From: Elysia chlorotica | Lineage: Eukaryota > Mollusca > Gastropoda > Plakobranchidae | DNA: 64,000 nt | Assembly: GCA_003991915.1 (NCBI GenBank) | Contig: RQTK01000488.1 | Location: 243,970 to 307,969 of the forward strand | Direction: 5' to 3' | Shown here: positions 23,601 to 35,063 of the stretch, piece by piece | Layout of the letters: each line of letters opens with the position of its first letter | Position numbering within the stretch: the stretch's first letter is position 1 | The notes under the pieces: model-generated | What the model was told of the DNA's origin: nothing | Database searches by the model: none | The model's input: the letters and a program-made list of their open reading frames with translations, nothing else | Program-made: the position numbers and the translations under genes

Positions 23601-26183
23601 ATGAAATGAACAATGTCAATAAAAGTACTCTTTTCTGAAGCGAATGCATAAGGGAATCAAATGCATTAAAAAGAAACAAAACAAACAAATAATACATAAA
23701 AGACATGTTTTATTGTCTAACAGAAACAGAAAACTATGTAACTGCAAGAGAACTTTCATTTGAATTGGACAACTACATGAAATCATCTTTGAGTGGTTTG
23801 CAACCAGATTCCAATTTGATTTCATAACACTTTCAGTACCAGCCTATAGTCAAAGGTGGAAGTTTGTGGCCGTAGCACAAGCTAATGGGTTAAACATCTC
23901 TCACCTGGAATGGATCAAAGAGACCAGTAGCACTAGCACAGGAGTAGTCCGTGACATGAGCACTAAAACCCGTCAGATTCCACACGATCCAGGTTTCTGT
24001 CCCGCCAAACATAGCCCGTCCCTCAGCAGCCAGCTGCCGAATCTGGGGAGTCAAGAACAAAAAAACACCAATGAAACTAAAATAATGAGAGCAAATGAAG
24101 TATTGTTCCATAAAAAATGTGTTCAAATCCATCATTAATTGTAGCATAGCATAGATTTACAAATTCAACACCTTGACATACTTTCACTGAATTCCGACAT
24201 GCAAACTTTTGCTTCCTTTCTGAAAATTTTTACATTTGGGGATGATTGACATTACTGAAAAATTTCCCCAGACTCTCCTCTCACCTCAGGGTACTTGTCC
24301 AGAACCCACAGGAGCCTCATCGTGACCTGCGACGACATGAACTTCAGGACACTTGCAGCCAGGTGGCGCCGCTGCCTGAACAGCGTGTGCAGAATCTTCG
24401 CCCCTACATTCAGGCCTCGCAGCGTGATGGACTGGTTCCACGTGGAAACGTAGTCCGCAGCCCGCAGGTCCTGCCATGTTATCAGGTTGTGGAACGGTTT
24501 GTTGGTTTCTCTGGGAAGTAAGGATTAGGAAAAAAAATTGTGAACATAATATTAATAATAGCAATGAACCAAACCTTATTTCTTGGCAGTCTACCCCAAA
24601 TAGACTCAGGCTTATAGTGTTGTTTACTCTTTGGCAACATGGCATTACTGATACACCTTTAAATCCCATTTTATTTTAGCCTAAAAAAAAAAAAAGACAT
24701 GTTGAGACATGAATTTAGAGTGACCATATCTCACCTGTCCCACGTAACAAATGTTGCTCTCATACAAGTGATGCCTATACTGGAAATATCCTCTGGAGTC
24801 AATGCAGCTCCTTCGAAAGAACAAAATTCATCATTTGGACCACATGTGTTAAGTAAAATACATGAAAATAAATCTGACAGCATCATGTGACAGAGCCTTA
24901 ATGAATTCCTCTTCCAGTCTAGGTGAATACTAATCAAGAATGAAACATAAACTTAAAAAATACTAGGAATAACCAGTCCAACTGTCCAAAACACAAAACG
25001 AAACTCAACAGTTTTAATTTCCTTTAAAATAAAACAGACACTTCACACGCTTATCAAACAAACAGATTTCGAAAATACATTTGATTTTCTCTGAAGATCT
25101 TTATACGAATATAGTATTACCTTTCCTTTGTCTATTAGTGAATTAACCAATTTACAATCATCATCATCATAAAGAAAACAACTGATATTTAATTTTCGCT
25201 TTTAACAAAACAAACAGTGAGGGTTCATGCAAAGGCACTTTCTCCTGAATAAACTGCATCGAATATTAGTGGTAAGACAGAATCAATCGAAATTCGGTTA
25301 GAACAGTCATGCAGACACTACCTTTAATGCATTCATTGCAGACTTCCCGGATGTCTTTGATGAGCAGCTCTGGGTCAAGCTCACACCAGCCTGGACACGG
25401 GTGAATCACATGTTGCTGGTGAGGAAAGAGGGGAAAAAAGATTAAGGTACGAAAAAATAGTATAAAGAAATCTATCTAGGATAATCCTTCTTTAAGATAT
25501 CAACAACTGCTTTTGATATAAACTAGTTCTGAGGTGAAAATTGTTCTTCTTCTTAGTTTACAGTCAATGTTTAAGATTTAAACTTGAGATAGCATAGCTT
25601 TTAAGGCTGTTTCCGAGAGAAAATTTACTTTAAAGCGTATTCCACTGTATATTATTAGTCCAGATATTGTTGTATTTAATAGTGCAACCAATTTAGTATG
25701 CCCAGTTCATGTAGGCCTAATTAAAAACAACACTAAGAAAATCATAAACTGAGAGTTAGTAAAAGAGACGTGTAGAAACACACTGGTGACTTCAACAAAA
25801 TCCTGTGTACGAGTTGCCATACTGCACTGGATCTAAGAAGGATAATTTTCCTGCACTCAACATTGGTGCGGGAAAAATAAATTTGTAAAGGGTCTACACA
25901 AGATCTTATTTTACTGATCATCACATGTTTCCAGCAAACCCCTCCCCTCAAAAATAACAACGAACAAACAAGCAAAAAAAAAAAAAAGAAACAAAACAAA
26001 ACAAAACAAAAAAAACTTAGAAGATTCAAAGACATAGAGTAAAATGAGTCAACTTACTCGTTTTGTGAATGAAGACTTCAAACACCCGCTCTTGTTGTAA
26101 ATGTGAGCTCGAATGTTTGTGGTTCCAACATCCAGGGCCAATACATATTTCTCACTCACTCTGTCTCCACTACCCAGCTCCAT
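19179..26183 (-). CDS. GK5: GK5-type FGGY carbohydrate kinase (putative glycerol kinase 5), complete
   Basis: Thirteen coding exons join in frame to 522 aa (human GK5 is 529): 26058-26183, 25322-25415, 24735-24810, 24285-24510, 23905-24042, 23492-23565, 22909-22969, 22365-22491, 21981-22085, 21371-21421, 20431-20638, 19681-19814 and 19179-19327. Seen: the phosphate-binding loop LDVGTTNIRAHIYN near residue 18; ITWQDLRAADYV; TETWIVWNLTG; SPSVIGFKLPITAVVADQQG; the second phosphate motif MGTGTFLDLNTGN; and the FGGY adenosine-loop segment RVDGGVSSNDFLVQ. FGGY kinases phosphorylate polyols or sugars with ATP. The true GK5 substrate is less certain than that of classical glycerol kinase. A CAG acceptor eight bases before the ATG implies a 5' UTR intron. 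Exon 11 is preceded by a 31-nt C run in its polypyrimidine region. Exon 12 is preceded by a 63-bp tandem array. Confidence 0.95.
19846..20400 (-). repeat. 63-bp tandem array on the GK5 exon 12 branch-point/pyrimidine region
   Basis: Nine copies are anchored at 19846, 19910, 19973, 20036, 20099, 20162, 20225, 20287 and 20350. On the coding (minus) strand each intact unit reads GATGCTAACTTTCTACC followed by a T run and often CCTAG or CCCA. This is a branch-point-like TGCTAAC plus a pyrimidine tract. The copy nearest the exon is the one used by exon 12 (acceptor at 19815-19816). Variant copies 3 and 8 share an AAATTGGAATAACC change, so a higher-order unit of five repeats (about 315 bp) is visible. 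Because 63 is a multiple of 3, the array yields a long spurious open frame. Confidence 0.9.
20662..20692. repeat. 31-nt homopolymer G (C on the GK5 coding strand)
   Basis: An uninterrupted G run lies 24-54 nt upstream of the exon 11 acceptor of GK5. On the transcribed RNA it is a poly-C stretch within the polypyrimidine region. Its exact length is unreliable in any assembly. A second run of about 20 G lies at 20868-20887. Confidence 0.9.
20705..20890 (-). mobile_element. SINE copy (antisense on plus), with G-run tail
   Basis: The plus strand reads TTTAACGTCCAACATC, CAGCACTATATAGGC, GACAGGGTGGGGATACC, ATGACTCCTGTCTCAGCC, ACTGACACCGACCCAACC and then a G run. This is the conserved order of the SINE body read antisense. 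The tRNA head is replaced by the G tract. It lies in GK5 intron 10. Confidence 0.7.
22184..22230. repeat. Compound GATA / GA / CA microsatellite
   Basis: GATAGATAGATAGA passes into GAGAGAGA and then CACACACA within GK5 intron 8. Confidence 0.9.
22585..22720 (-). mobile_element. Diverged SINE body fragment
   Basis: The plus strand shows CAACGTTAGCACTATATAGG, TTATATTGTAGGTGCGCC, AAGACTAAGGTCTGATAA, AGTGCTTCCACTCAGAGACA and CCTGTCTCAGATGG. These match the family body in antisense order. It lies in GK5 intron 7. Confidence 0.6.
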
Positions 26184-26688
26184 GCTAGATCTGGAGAAAG
26201 AAAATGTTTCAACTTAAAAAAATGAAGCAGTCTGATTCCTTTCACCACGGCAGTTTTATAATGGCATTCGTCTATCAATGAGCTCAAGCACTAGATCTAG
26301 ATTATCTTGCTTTTCAGTTTGCAATACGAAGTACGACAGATTTATCTTTCAATCATGTGTAGTCTATGTATCCTCATGAAATACCTGTCTAGTGTTTATC
26401 TTATCTGACAAAGGCCAAGTTCCACTGGCCTATGACGTGCAGTGCACTGACATGATCAGCCAAGCTTGACAAGATTAATGAACTGTGAACGTGTGAGGTA
26501 GTCTATGAAAGCACTGTACACTTACAAAGCTTAAACTTTCTTTAAGGGCGAGGGCCTACAATGATAATGATTGTGCTAACTGCTAGTGCTAGTATGTCTA
26601 AAATTAGATATCACATGACATATTCTCGTTTGATCGGAAGTTTACTTTTACTACGCATGCTCAATTGTTTGTTTTGATTATTGCGGAA
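26184..26688. promoter_or_regulatory. Shared head-to-head promoter interval of GK5 (-) and ATG4 (+)
   Basis: The two start codons face away from each other across 505 bp. For GK5, CTTTCTCCAG ends at 26192 on the minus strand as a 5' UTR acceptor. A possible donor TTT|GTAAGT at 26520-26525 would place its non-coding exon close to the ATG4 start, leaving well under 200 bp between transcripts. CTACGCATGCTC at 26651-26662 partly resembles the NRF-1 palindrome common in bidirectional promoters. No TATA box is placed convincingly. The arrangement is seen; co-regulation is inference. Confidence 0.6.
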
Positions 26689-27082
26689 ATGGACTACGAT
26701 GGTAGTAAAATTTACCTTTGTTGATATTCTAAATACTTAAATAAATTTCGTTAGTTGAATCTAATTCATGAAAATATATTTAGAATCTAGTTTAGTTTTC
26801 ACACAGCCACACATAACCCCACATTTCGGCGTTTGTTTTAATCCAGATGATAGAGATCATTGATCTAGATCTAAATCTAGACTAAGCTCTATCTAATAAT
26901 ATTATTTAGTAGCCTAGATCTATTCTATAAATTAATCTACCAGATTCTAGATGTAGATCTAATCGCCTGAGACTAAGAGGCTTACATGCTTTAAATCCGG
27001 ATCATTAAAAGTCATGAGCAGAGAAGTGAGTTATCTATAATTTGTGAGATTTGGAATTGCAACCCCCCCCCCCCAAAAAAAA

Positions 27083-27143
<61 letters not shown>

Positions 27144-30100
27144 ACAAAAAAAAAAAAAAAAGAACAAAAGTAAAACACCAGAAAAGCAGCACTTGTTTGT
27201 TGCCATAAAGAATTATACAGTGGACCTCGCATATAACATCAGACGCAATGAATCCTCGATCGAAATGAAGACTTTTATGGGAAGTTTTCCCCGTTTATAA
27301 AGCTTAAATTAATGGACCTTGGGAGTAACAAAAAGATTTAACAACTTTGGACGTAACGAAGTAGTTGGCTGGAGCAGTGGTTCAGATTTTAAGAGATTTT
27401 AGCGAATACAGAGCTATGAATAACTTGGGCGTAGCGAAGTACATGTGTGCTGCCAATCCTATCTTTAGGTGATCTTGCACAAAAAGACAGAGCTAGTCAG
27501 AGCAGGTGTCTAAGGGAGGGAGATGAGAGGTCTAAAATTGTGTTTGGTAGGCGACAGAGATTTCATTGTGCCGCCCGAATGACTTTGCTATATCTGAGTT
27601 CCACTGTAACGGGAAATTACCCCTCTTTTAACAAGGTTAACCTTTTACACAGACAATTTCAAGTTGGTTGGAGCAGCCGTTTCTCTGTTTTCCTAACTAC
27701 AAAGTTGAGGCTAGATTAAAAAAAAAAAATTAGATCTTTTAAATGATCTAGATACAATAATATACTTTTTATAGAGCTTGGATGTGATAAGATGGTTATA
27801 AATCTAGATTAAATTGTATGGCTTTAAAATTTTTGCATGTATGGTTTGTAATATTGACATGTATTTATAACTACTGTGTTTCCTAGAAACCTGTTTTTCG
27901 TGAAATCATAATGGCCATCTTTGTGACCCGCAGTTTTTTCTTTTTTTTTTCTTTTCATACTGGTATGTTTTAATGCTGTTCTACCGACCAGAAAATTAAC
28001 ATACCACTGAGGTGAATGTGACTCTTGCCTTTAACTTTCAGTGAATATCGGAACATTCACCTACGAGAGTGGACCCTTGGAGTATGAAGAGTTCCCATTT
28101 ACAGAGGAACCTGTCTTTATCTTGGGCGAACCCTACAGTGCTTTGCATGGTAAATGCAGTCAAATTCTTTATATATATACCTGCCTACACATTTTTTGTC
28201 ACATTTATTGAAAAATGCATGTTCAAAGGCCTATTAATTACAATGTCTTTACTCAGGCCTGACTTATTGTCAGTTGTCAAGATTGGCAAATTTATCTGTT
28301 GATGGTATGTTAAATTACTTTCACATTATGCTGCACCTTTTATCAGAAAGAAGAGTTACTATTTTGAAGTTGTAAATACACTTAAAGGTTTTGAAGTAAA
28401 ATTAAAAGTTGCTTGCCATATGAATGCCATCAAATCATATAACTTCAATTTACTAATTATTTTTTGTGAAACTGAAAAATTTTTTTCCAGACCGAGAAGC
28501 AATCAAACATGATGTTCAGTCACGATTTTGGATAACTTACAGAAGAAATTTCCAAAACATAGGTAAACACATTTTACATGTTGTTTTATTGCAAAAATTT
28601 ATGAAAGATATATAATTTATATGTGCAGAAACAAAAGATATTCATTGCATGAATATGTAATATAAATTTCCTGCTGCTTGAAATGTCAATGAAATAGAGT
28701 ATTATATTACCTAACATTTAGTCAAAACCAGAGTTTTTTGTTGTTGTCCTTATGACATTTTAATCGTGCAATTTCAGAGATAAAAGGCTGCATTTTTTAG
28801 AGATTTGTTCTGTTACTGTAGTCACAATATTTCATTTTTTTTTCTCGTATCTTTCAAATAATTAAAAAGAACGATTTGTTTATTCCTATATTGGTTTTAC
28901 AAATTTTACTTATATATGTCTTTATCTATTTGATTAAAATAAATTGACATTTATTCAAATTTTAACACCACCTTTCATTATAGACTTACAGTGCTAGCTG
29001 AGTGACGATATATATATGTTTCTGCTCATACCCAGGTACCACAGGACCAGGCAGTGACACGGGATGGGGCTGCATGCTGCGCTGTGGGCAGATGATGCTA
29101 GCACAGGCCCTGTCACTCCACCACCTGGGCAGGCGTGAGTTGGTCTTCTTTGAACAATCTGTTTTTTTCTTTGTTTTGTTGCGTCCAACATGAGCTTTAT
29201 ATAGGCTATATTGTGGACGGTTCATAAGGCTAGCATTTAAAAATTGTAAAATTTTAACTGCTGACCAACCAAGACAGTGCAGGGATACCACGACTCTCAG
29301 CGAATTTCATTTTACTGTCATGAAGATACATCAGTGTATAATGCAAACGTTCTATGTTAAGTAAATAATTTCTTGTGGACGTATAGATTGTAAAGTGAGT
29401 CCCTCATCCATTCTCACTCAGACTGGAGGTGGCATCCTGGCTGTCCTGATGAAAAATATTGGAAAATCTTGAAGATGTTTGAGGACAGAAGGATGGCTAC
29501 CTACTCCATCCATCAAATAGGTTTGTACCCTGCTTGTAAACAAAAAATGTGAAATCATTAAATGAAAAAAAAAATCATGCTGAAGCGGCTATTAATATTA
29601 TTTGGAATACCCAATAGCGTTAAAAAAATGTAATTTATTGTATTTATGGTGTGAAAGTCACAAAATAAATGTGTAGAGCTTCTGATATCATATTCTTTAT
29701 TTTTAAGAGCTAGGATCATTTATTTGAAAAAGAGAAGAATTTTAACCCTTCTTAACTAATTTTAAAATTATATTTTTATGTATTAAAACAAATATTCTAC
29801 CAAATACAATAAAAAATAAACTAAAAGGATATAAGACCCCTAAGTATACCTATTATGATGGGCTGTGTACATGCGTATGACAAACTAACTTAAACTTACT
29901 AATATCATATTCATAGTTTATTTTGAGTCCAAGTTATGATTACATTTAAAATGTGTTTTTTTTTTAAAAGAATACCTTTTCAAGAGGTCTCAATAAAACA
30001 GAGAACTCTGTTCAGCTCTGTAGCAATTACATTACAATCTGTTTAATACTTTGGGGACACCTAAAAGTTTATTTTATTTTAAGTTTATACTGTTGGAATG

Positions 30101-33100
30101 GCTTATTTATCTTCACTGAATTAGCACAATGGGGTATATATATCGCATTTTAGTATTTTTTTTTTTTATAGATTATTTAAAAAAATATATACTTTAGTTT
30201 TTCTATAGTTAATTGAAAACAAGTCTGTGCATTTTAATCTTTACTAAACCCTGAGATTAATACTGATCTAACAAACACATCAACCTGCCCGTCTCTAAAT
30301 GACATATATCCATTAAGTTAAGCTAATGACCATATGCATCTTGTATTTGCAGCATCAATGGGAGAAGCCGAAGGAAAGGCAGTGGGTCAGTGGTTTGGCC
30401 CAAACACTGTTGCTCAGGTTTTGAAGTAAGTCTATTGCTGTAACTTTTTACAGCCACTCATCTTAGATCATATTTATTTTTATTCTCGTCAAATGATTCA
30501 AAGCATATTCCCATTTTGGGAAAACTTCAGAATGTATAAATTATGACAATTGAAAAAAAATTTTGAAATGGAAGATGTGCAAATTAATACAAAGAGGTGC
30601 TAGTACAAGCGCTTATTAATTCGCACAAAAAGTGCTGGTAAAAGGTAAACCTTACTTGTAAACTTCTTGGGAACACAAAAACAGTTTGCACTGCCATATA
30701 TTTCACAAAAATATACAATTTGAAAACAAGTCCTTATCTGACATTGGTTGAAATAAACGAATTCTTCCATGGTTATAGAAATCAAGAATTCTGTAATGCA
30801 CTTAAATATCATGTTACTTAAAACTGTTTTGCCGCCTTTGTGTTGGTAATGATCCATGCGGTAAATAGTCATCATGACACCAAATGATCATGAATTGGTG
30901 CGTATCACCTTGTTGAGTAGCACATGGCTGGCCAACATTATATGGTGCTTGTGGATCTATTTTTTTAATGAATATTTTTACCAAGATGTTTTTATTTATT
31001 TCATCCATCCAGGCGTATAGCTGTGTATGACGAGTGGAGCAAGATTGTGATTCACGTTGCTCTTGACAATGTTGTGATTCTAGATGAAATTTGTGAGTTT
31101 TGCTAGTGAATTTAAGAAATCATGAATGTTTATTTTAACCAAAGTGAATGGACTATATTTTGATTCAAAAGAAATATTATTTTCAGATGTTGGTATGTAG
31201 TGCTTCATATAAGAAATACTTAAGCATCTTTATCTCAACAAAGTCGCAGTAATTATTTTTTGTAGTCCTGCTTATGAAAGCACAATATTTTAGGGTTATC
31301 TCAATATTCATATATTTTGAACCGATAAAGATAGAATATAATTTGCAGATTTGAAAACTTGAGCTTTTTATCTTTCAAATAATATGTCTACGCTCTCCAC
31401 TTACATGTATGCGAAGTGCTTCTCTGAGTTAAACAAGATAATTCTATCAGAACTATATCATGGTATATGGTCTGCTTGGCATCCTAGGTTTTATATAAAA
31501 CATCATTGACTTTTTTAATTCATAATGTCTCTTTAGAAAGGTAAAAGTTGCGAATATTTGCCCCTCTCTCTCTTTCCAGTAAAACTGTGTCTACCCTCAA
31601 CTGACAACGAGGCAAATAACAAAGAGCCTTCAGCCGAATTCCTACCAGAAGGCGAAAAATTCTCCCACTTTGTGAACGACTCCTTGCCGCATGAAAACAG
31701 TCAACATTTGAGGAGCCGCCCGGCAGCCGCGAGTGGTGCTAGCAATAATAGCGGTGGCGGATGTGGCACGGATAGTATAGGAAATGGCGATTTTAGCTCT
31801 TCAGGTGGTTCTAAGTACAAACTGATGCAAAAGTCTGAAACAGAAAACGCGTCAAATTTACCACAGGCAGCGCCGTGGAAACCTCTAGTGCTCATCATTC
31901 CGCTTCGACTTGGCCTCACGGAAATCAACCCGATCTATTTTGATTCCTTGCGGGTATGTCCTGTTGCCCCATTGTTGCTTCTTTGGTGCTGGAGATATAA
32001 ATAATACATTTTTCCTTTGATAGTTTTATATATGTCGCCTATTCCCCTGATTCATATAAAGTTTCTATTTTATCTGAAGGTCTGAAGGCTCAATCATTTT
32101 GTTTTATTTTGAAGGGAAGAAAGAACATGTTCATGCTTTTTCTGTTCAGTATCTGTCATGTCATGCTTGAAAAAAACAATCACTGTGCATGAAGCAAGTA
32201 AGCATTTAAATTGACAAGGCAATTTAAGACAATTTTATACATTGAAAAATGTAATCATGAGCATAGAAGCAGTTAAGATATGGGAGGCACAGGAGATACA
32301 CATTCATTAATACGTAATTAGCCATCTGTCTGGTAAATTATAAACTATATATTATAGTGTTCAAAAGCAAAACAATTTATTTTGTTTTGAGTTGAAAAAT
32401 TATCATGCTTTTCCTTAGATGTGTCATAGAAATATGGTATAATCATCTTGCAACTAATTATCATAAAAAAAAAAAAGATTAGAACCTTTCATTCTCTTTG
32501 TCTGAGCACAATAGTTTCCCATGTTACAATAAATTAATGAACTCTTACCTCTGTACTTCTGTGTATAACATTACCTCTATGGTATCTATCATGAGGCTTG
32601 TTGCTCTATCTTCCAGAAATGTTTCACATTCAAGCAATCTATCGGGATTATAGGTGGCAAGCCTAACCACGCCCACTATTTTACCTATTATGATGGGCTG
32701 TGTACATGCGTATGACAAACTAACTTAAACTTACTAATATCATATTCATAGTTTATTTTGAGTCCAAGTTATGAACCCTCACGTATAAAAATTTATTTAT
32801 AAATTTTTATTTATTTATTCGACTTAAGATTACCTCAAAAACCGTTGTGAAAAAAGAAATCACAATTTTTTTTTTCCATGCACTCATCAGTAAATTTGAA
32901 TAAATGTGAATAGCAAATACTCCAAAAAAAATTTTTTTCCAACTCCCCAGGCAAAGAGCTCATCTACCTTGACCCACACACCACACAGAATGTTGTCGAC
33001 CTGGACAGCCGTAGCATGGCCTCAGATGTGAGCTACCACTGCAGCACGCCGCCCTCACGCATGAGCTTCTCAAGGCTGGACCCCTCCATCGCCCTGGTGA

Positions 33101-34703
33101 GTCGGTACAACAGTGTTCTAGCATATAAGAATCTAAGTCATCATGGGCACAATATAACTGTTACTGGGCTGACATGCTCTAAATACAAACTCAAACTTAA
33201 ACTGCTGATAAGCATGGCAAGGAAATTAATCACAATCTACTTCACTATGCTTTTTGCTAAGAAAGATCAGGACCCTAATTCTTGGTCTCCTGGGACTCTG
33301 TTAAATAGAACGGGGCAAACTGTACTTTTTACTGACAACAGAATATCCAAGACCTAGAATTACATCATTCAATGAAAAGATCAGTTAGTGGAAGAACTAA
33401 ATGTCAACTAAGATCAAATTTGAAATATTAACACCATGATAATACTGTATATTCAAAAACTTTATCACATTCTTTTAATTTATATATCTTTTTTTTATCG
33501 TGCTAGGGCTTCTACTGTGCCACTCACAAGGACCTGACTGACTTATGCACAAGTTTTTCCAACCTGGACTCCTCGTGCCGATCGATGTTTGAGATCCGAG
33601 AGCACGCTCCTGAGGAGTGGCCCTACCAGATCCCCGAGGTGGTCAAGCCTGCGGCTTCGTCTCATGAACGGACAAGAGGGATTTCATTATCAGGTCTGGC
33701 AATATCAAATTTTATTTTCCTTTATTTTTGTTGCTGTCCATATATATCTTAGTTTGATCTCTAATTTTAAAGTATATTTCCACAGTGGTTAGAGGTATGC
33801 TAATAGTGAAAATGGCTGTACAACGATTGCGCTTTGTGGCACTAGAATCCTAGACTTTAAGATGCATCAACACTGAATCGTCTTGCCACTTAAAGAGAGC
33901 CTGGTTTATACGACTAGACCACTGTGCTCCCTAAAATCTCTTGTGCGTAGGATGTAAGAGGTTTAAATTTAAGAGAAAAACAGGATGTTTGGTTGAAGAA
34001 GTAAAAAAGCTGATTTGCTTTGCTCAGAGCCAATTTTTTTTTGCTGGGGTGTATAATTCTCTTACATCATAGTCAGAGATGCACTGAAGGCCATGTAGGC
34101 TGTACTGAAAAAAAAAGCTAAGAGTTTGTTTCTCTTGTTTGCAAATTTGAGTCCGGTTCAATTAATTTTTTTTTATTTGCAGACATATTTTGCACTATTT
34201 TTTAGACGTCCCTCATATTACTGGTATGAGCCATCATGCATTACAAAGGTTTGAGTTATTTCCTTGATTGTATTTCAGATTTTGCAGCATTTGACAGCCT
34301 TTTTCCTTGATTGTATTTCAGATTAATTTGAGTCCGGTTCAATTAATTTTTTTTTATTTGCAGACATATTTTGCACTATTTTTTAGACGTCCCTCATATT
34401 ACTGGTATGAGCCATCATGCATTACAAAGGTTTGAGTTATTTCCTTGATTGTATTTCAGATTTTGCAACATTTGGAGGCCTTTTCTGCGAATATATTTCA
34501 GATTTTTCGACATTTGACAACCTTTTTCCTGATTGTTTTTCAGATTTTGTAGCATTTGATGGCCTTTTTCCTTGATTGTATTTCAGATTTTGCAGCATTT
34601 GATGGCCTTTTTCCTTGATTGTATTTCAGATTTTGCAGCATTTGATGGCCTTTTGGGTGGTGGTGGCAGCAGTGTGGACGACGAAGAATTTGAGCTGATT
34701 TGA
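26689..34703 (+). CDS. ATG4: ATG4 autophagy cysteine protease (ATG4A/B type)
   Basis: Exons are 26689-26701, 28042-28149, 28491-28562, 29036-29134, 29422-29520, 30353-30425, 31013-31092, 31580-31953, 32617-32682 (end uncertain), 32951-33096, 33507-33693 and 34630-34703 (TGA). ATG4 cleaves the C-terminal tail of Atg8/LC3/GABARAP before lipidation and delipidates it later. The catalytic Cys is C77 in [11 protein letters not shown]. The Asp and His are in YLDPHTTQ (exon 10). [39 protein letters not shown] and [10 protein letters not shown] are family blocks. The C-terminus ends in EEFELI, a likely LC3-interacting motif equivalent to FEIL of ATG4B. Exon 8 carries a Ser/Gly-rich insert of about 70 residues not found in human ATG4B (393 aa). 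With a rescue donor at 32702 the model is 469 aa. Exon 9 breaks the conserved IGYVG strand. Confidence 0.92.
27065..27161. repeat. C10 run followed by a roughly 85-nt A-rich homopolymer
   Basis: A C run is followed by a nearly pure A stretch with isolated C and G. It lies in ATG4 intron 1 just left of a MITE. It could be a retroposon tail, but no element body is seen upstream. It produces poly-Phe spurious frames on the minus strand. Confidence 0.85.
27218..27606. mobile_element. 389-bp TA-flanked MITE with pogo/Tc1-mariner-like termini
   Basis: The left end CAGTGGACCTCGCATATAAC and the inverted right end CAGTGGAACTCAGATATAGC agree at most positions. They are bracketed by TA at 27216-27217 and 27607-27608. 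No transposase frame is present, so this is a non-autonomous element. It lies in ATG4 intron 1. GTAACGAAGTA-like motifs recur inside it. Confidence 0.75.
29183..29325 (-). mobile_element. SINE body fragment beside ATG4 exon 4
   Basis: The plus strand shows GCGTCCAACATGAGCTTTAT, ATAGGCTATATTGTGGACGG and AGGGATACCACGACTCTCAG, with interruptions. This is the family body in antisense. It begins about 50 bp after the exon 4 donor. Confidence 0.65.
29847..29939 (+). repeat. 93-bp repeat, copy 1 (ATG4 intron 5)
   Basis: This block starts TACCTATTATGATGGGCTGT and ends GAGTCCAAGTTATGA. It is identical, base for base as read, to 32682-32774. The flanks are unrelated. Confidence 0.95.
32682..32774 (+). 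repeat. 93-bp repeat, copy 2, replacing the 3' end of ATG4 exon 9
   Basis: It is identical to 29847-29939. It begins within the third base of the Phe codon of the conserved HYF and eliminates the expected IGYVG coding bases and donor. The reading frame continues as [13 protein letters not shown] and stops. A GT at 32702 (CTGT|GTACAT) has the right phase to join exon 10, giving TYYDGLC instead of IGYVG. Whether it is used is unknown. Confidence 0.9.
34144..34505 (+). repeat. 181-bp direct duplication in ATG4 intron 11
   Basis: A block starting AATTTGAGTCCGGTTCAATT occurs at 34144-34324 and again from 34325. Each block contains at least one copy of the 43-bp acceptor unit. The duplication was therefore superimposed on the shorter array. 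Confidence 0.9.
34262..34650 (+). repeat. 42/43-bp array of the ATG4 last-exon acceptor and first codons
   Basis: Seven copies of CCTTGATTGTATTTCAG followed by ATTTTGCAGCATTTGATGGC-like sequence place post-AG positions at 34279, 34322, 34460, 34502, 34544, 34587 and 34630. The last is the real exon start. Spacings between neighbours are 42-43 bp except where the 181-bp block intervenes, and copy 2 is truncated after the AG. Using the acceptors at 34544 or 34587 would encode [10 protein letters not shown] or [10 protein letters not shown] and stop at once. Those at 34460 and 34502 read through in 42-bp (14-codon) steps to the same stop. Confidence 0.92.
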
Positions 34704-35063
34704 AAGAATGAAAGAGTCAAAATATCTAGTGGGAAACATTACCAAACCAAAGATCTTTCAAGCAAGAATGTTCAATTTTTAGTTTTCTTCTTTTGCCTTG
34801 TTCTGTTTAGACAAAAATTAAAAAAAGATGTTGTTCATTCGTTTTTAAGTTTAGATACAATTTTCAATTTTTAAAATTTTTTTTAAGCATGATAAAGTTT
34901 CAAAGCTTCTATCTGCTTATGTGTCATATGTCTCAACAGATATTTTGGCTTGGACGGGATATAATTAGAGGAGGCAGTTACAAACTAGTCAGTCAGGAAA
35001 AGACAATGTCCTCAAAACTTGTGGAAGCTGGCCCATTTATTTAACCTATTTATTTTGATTTAG

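Noticed and set aside
27012..27232. Poly-Phe frames
   Set aside because: Artefact of the A homopolymer next to the MITE.
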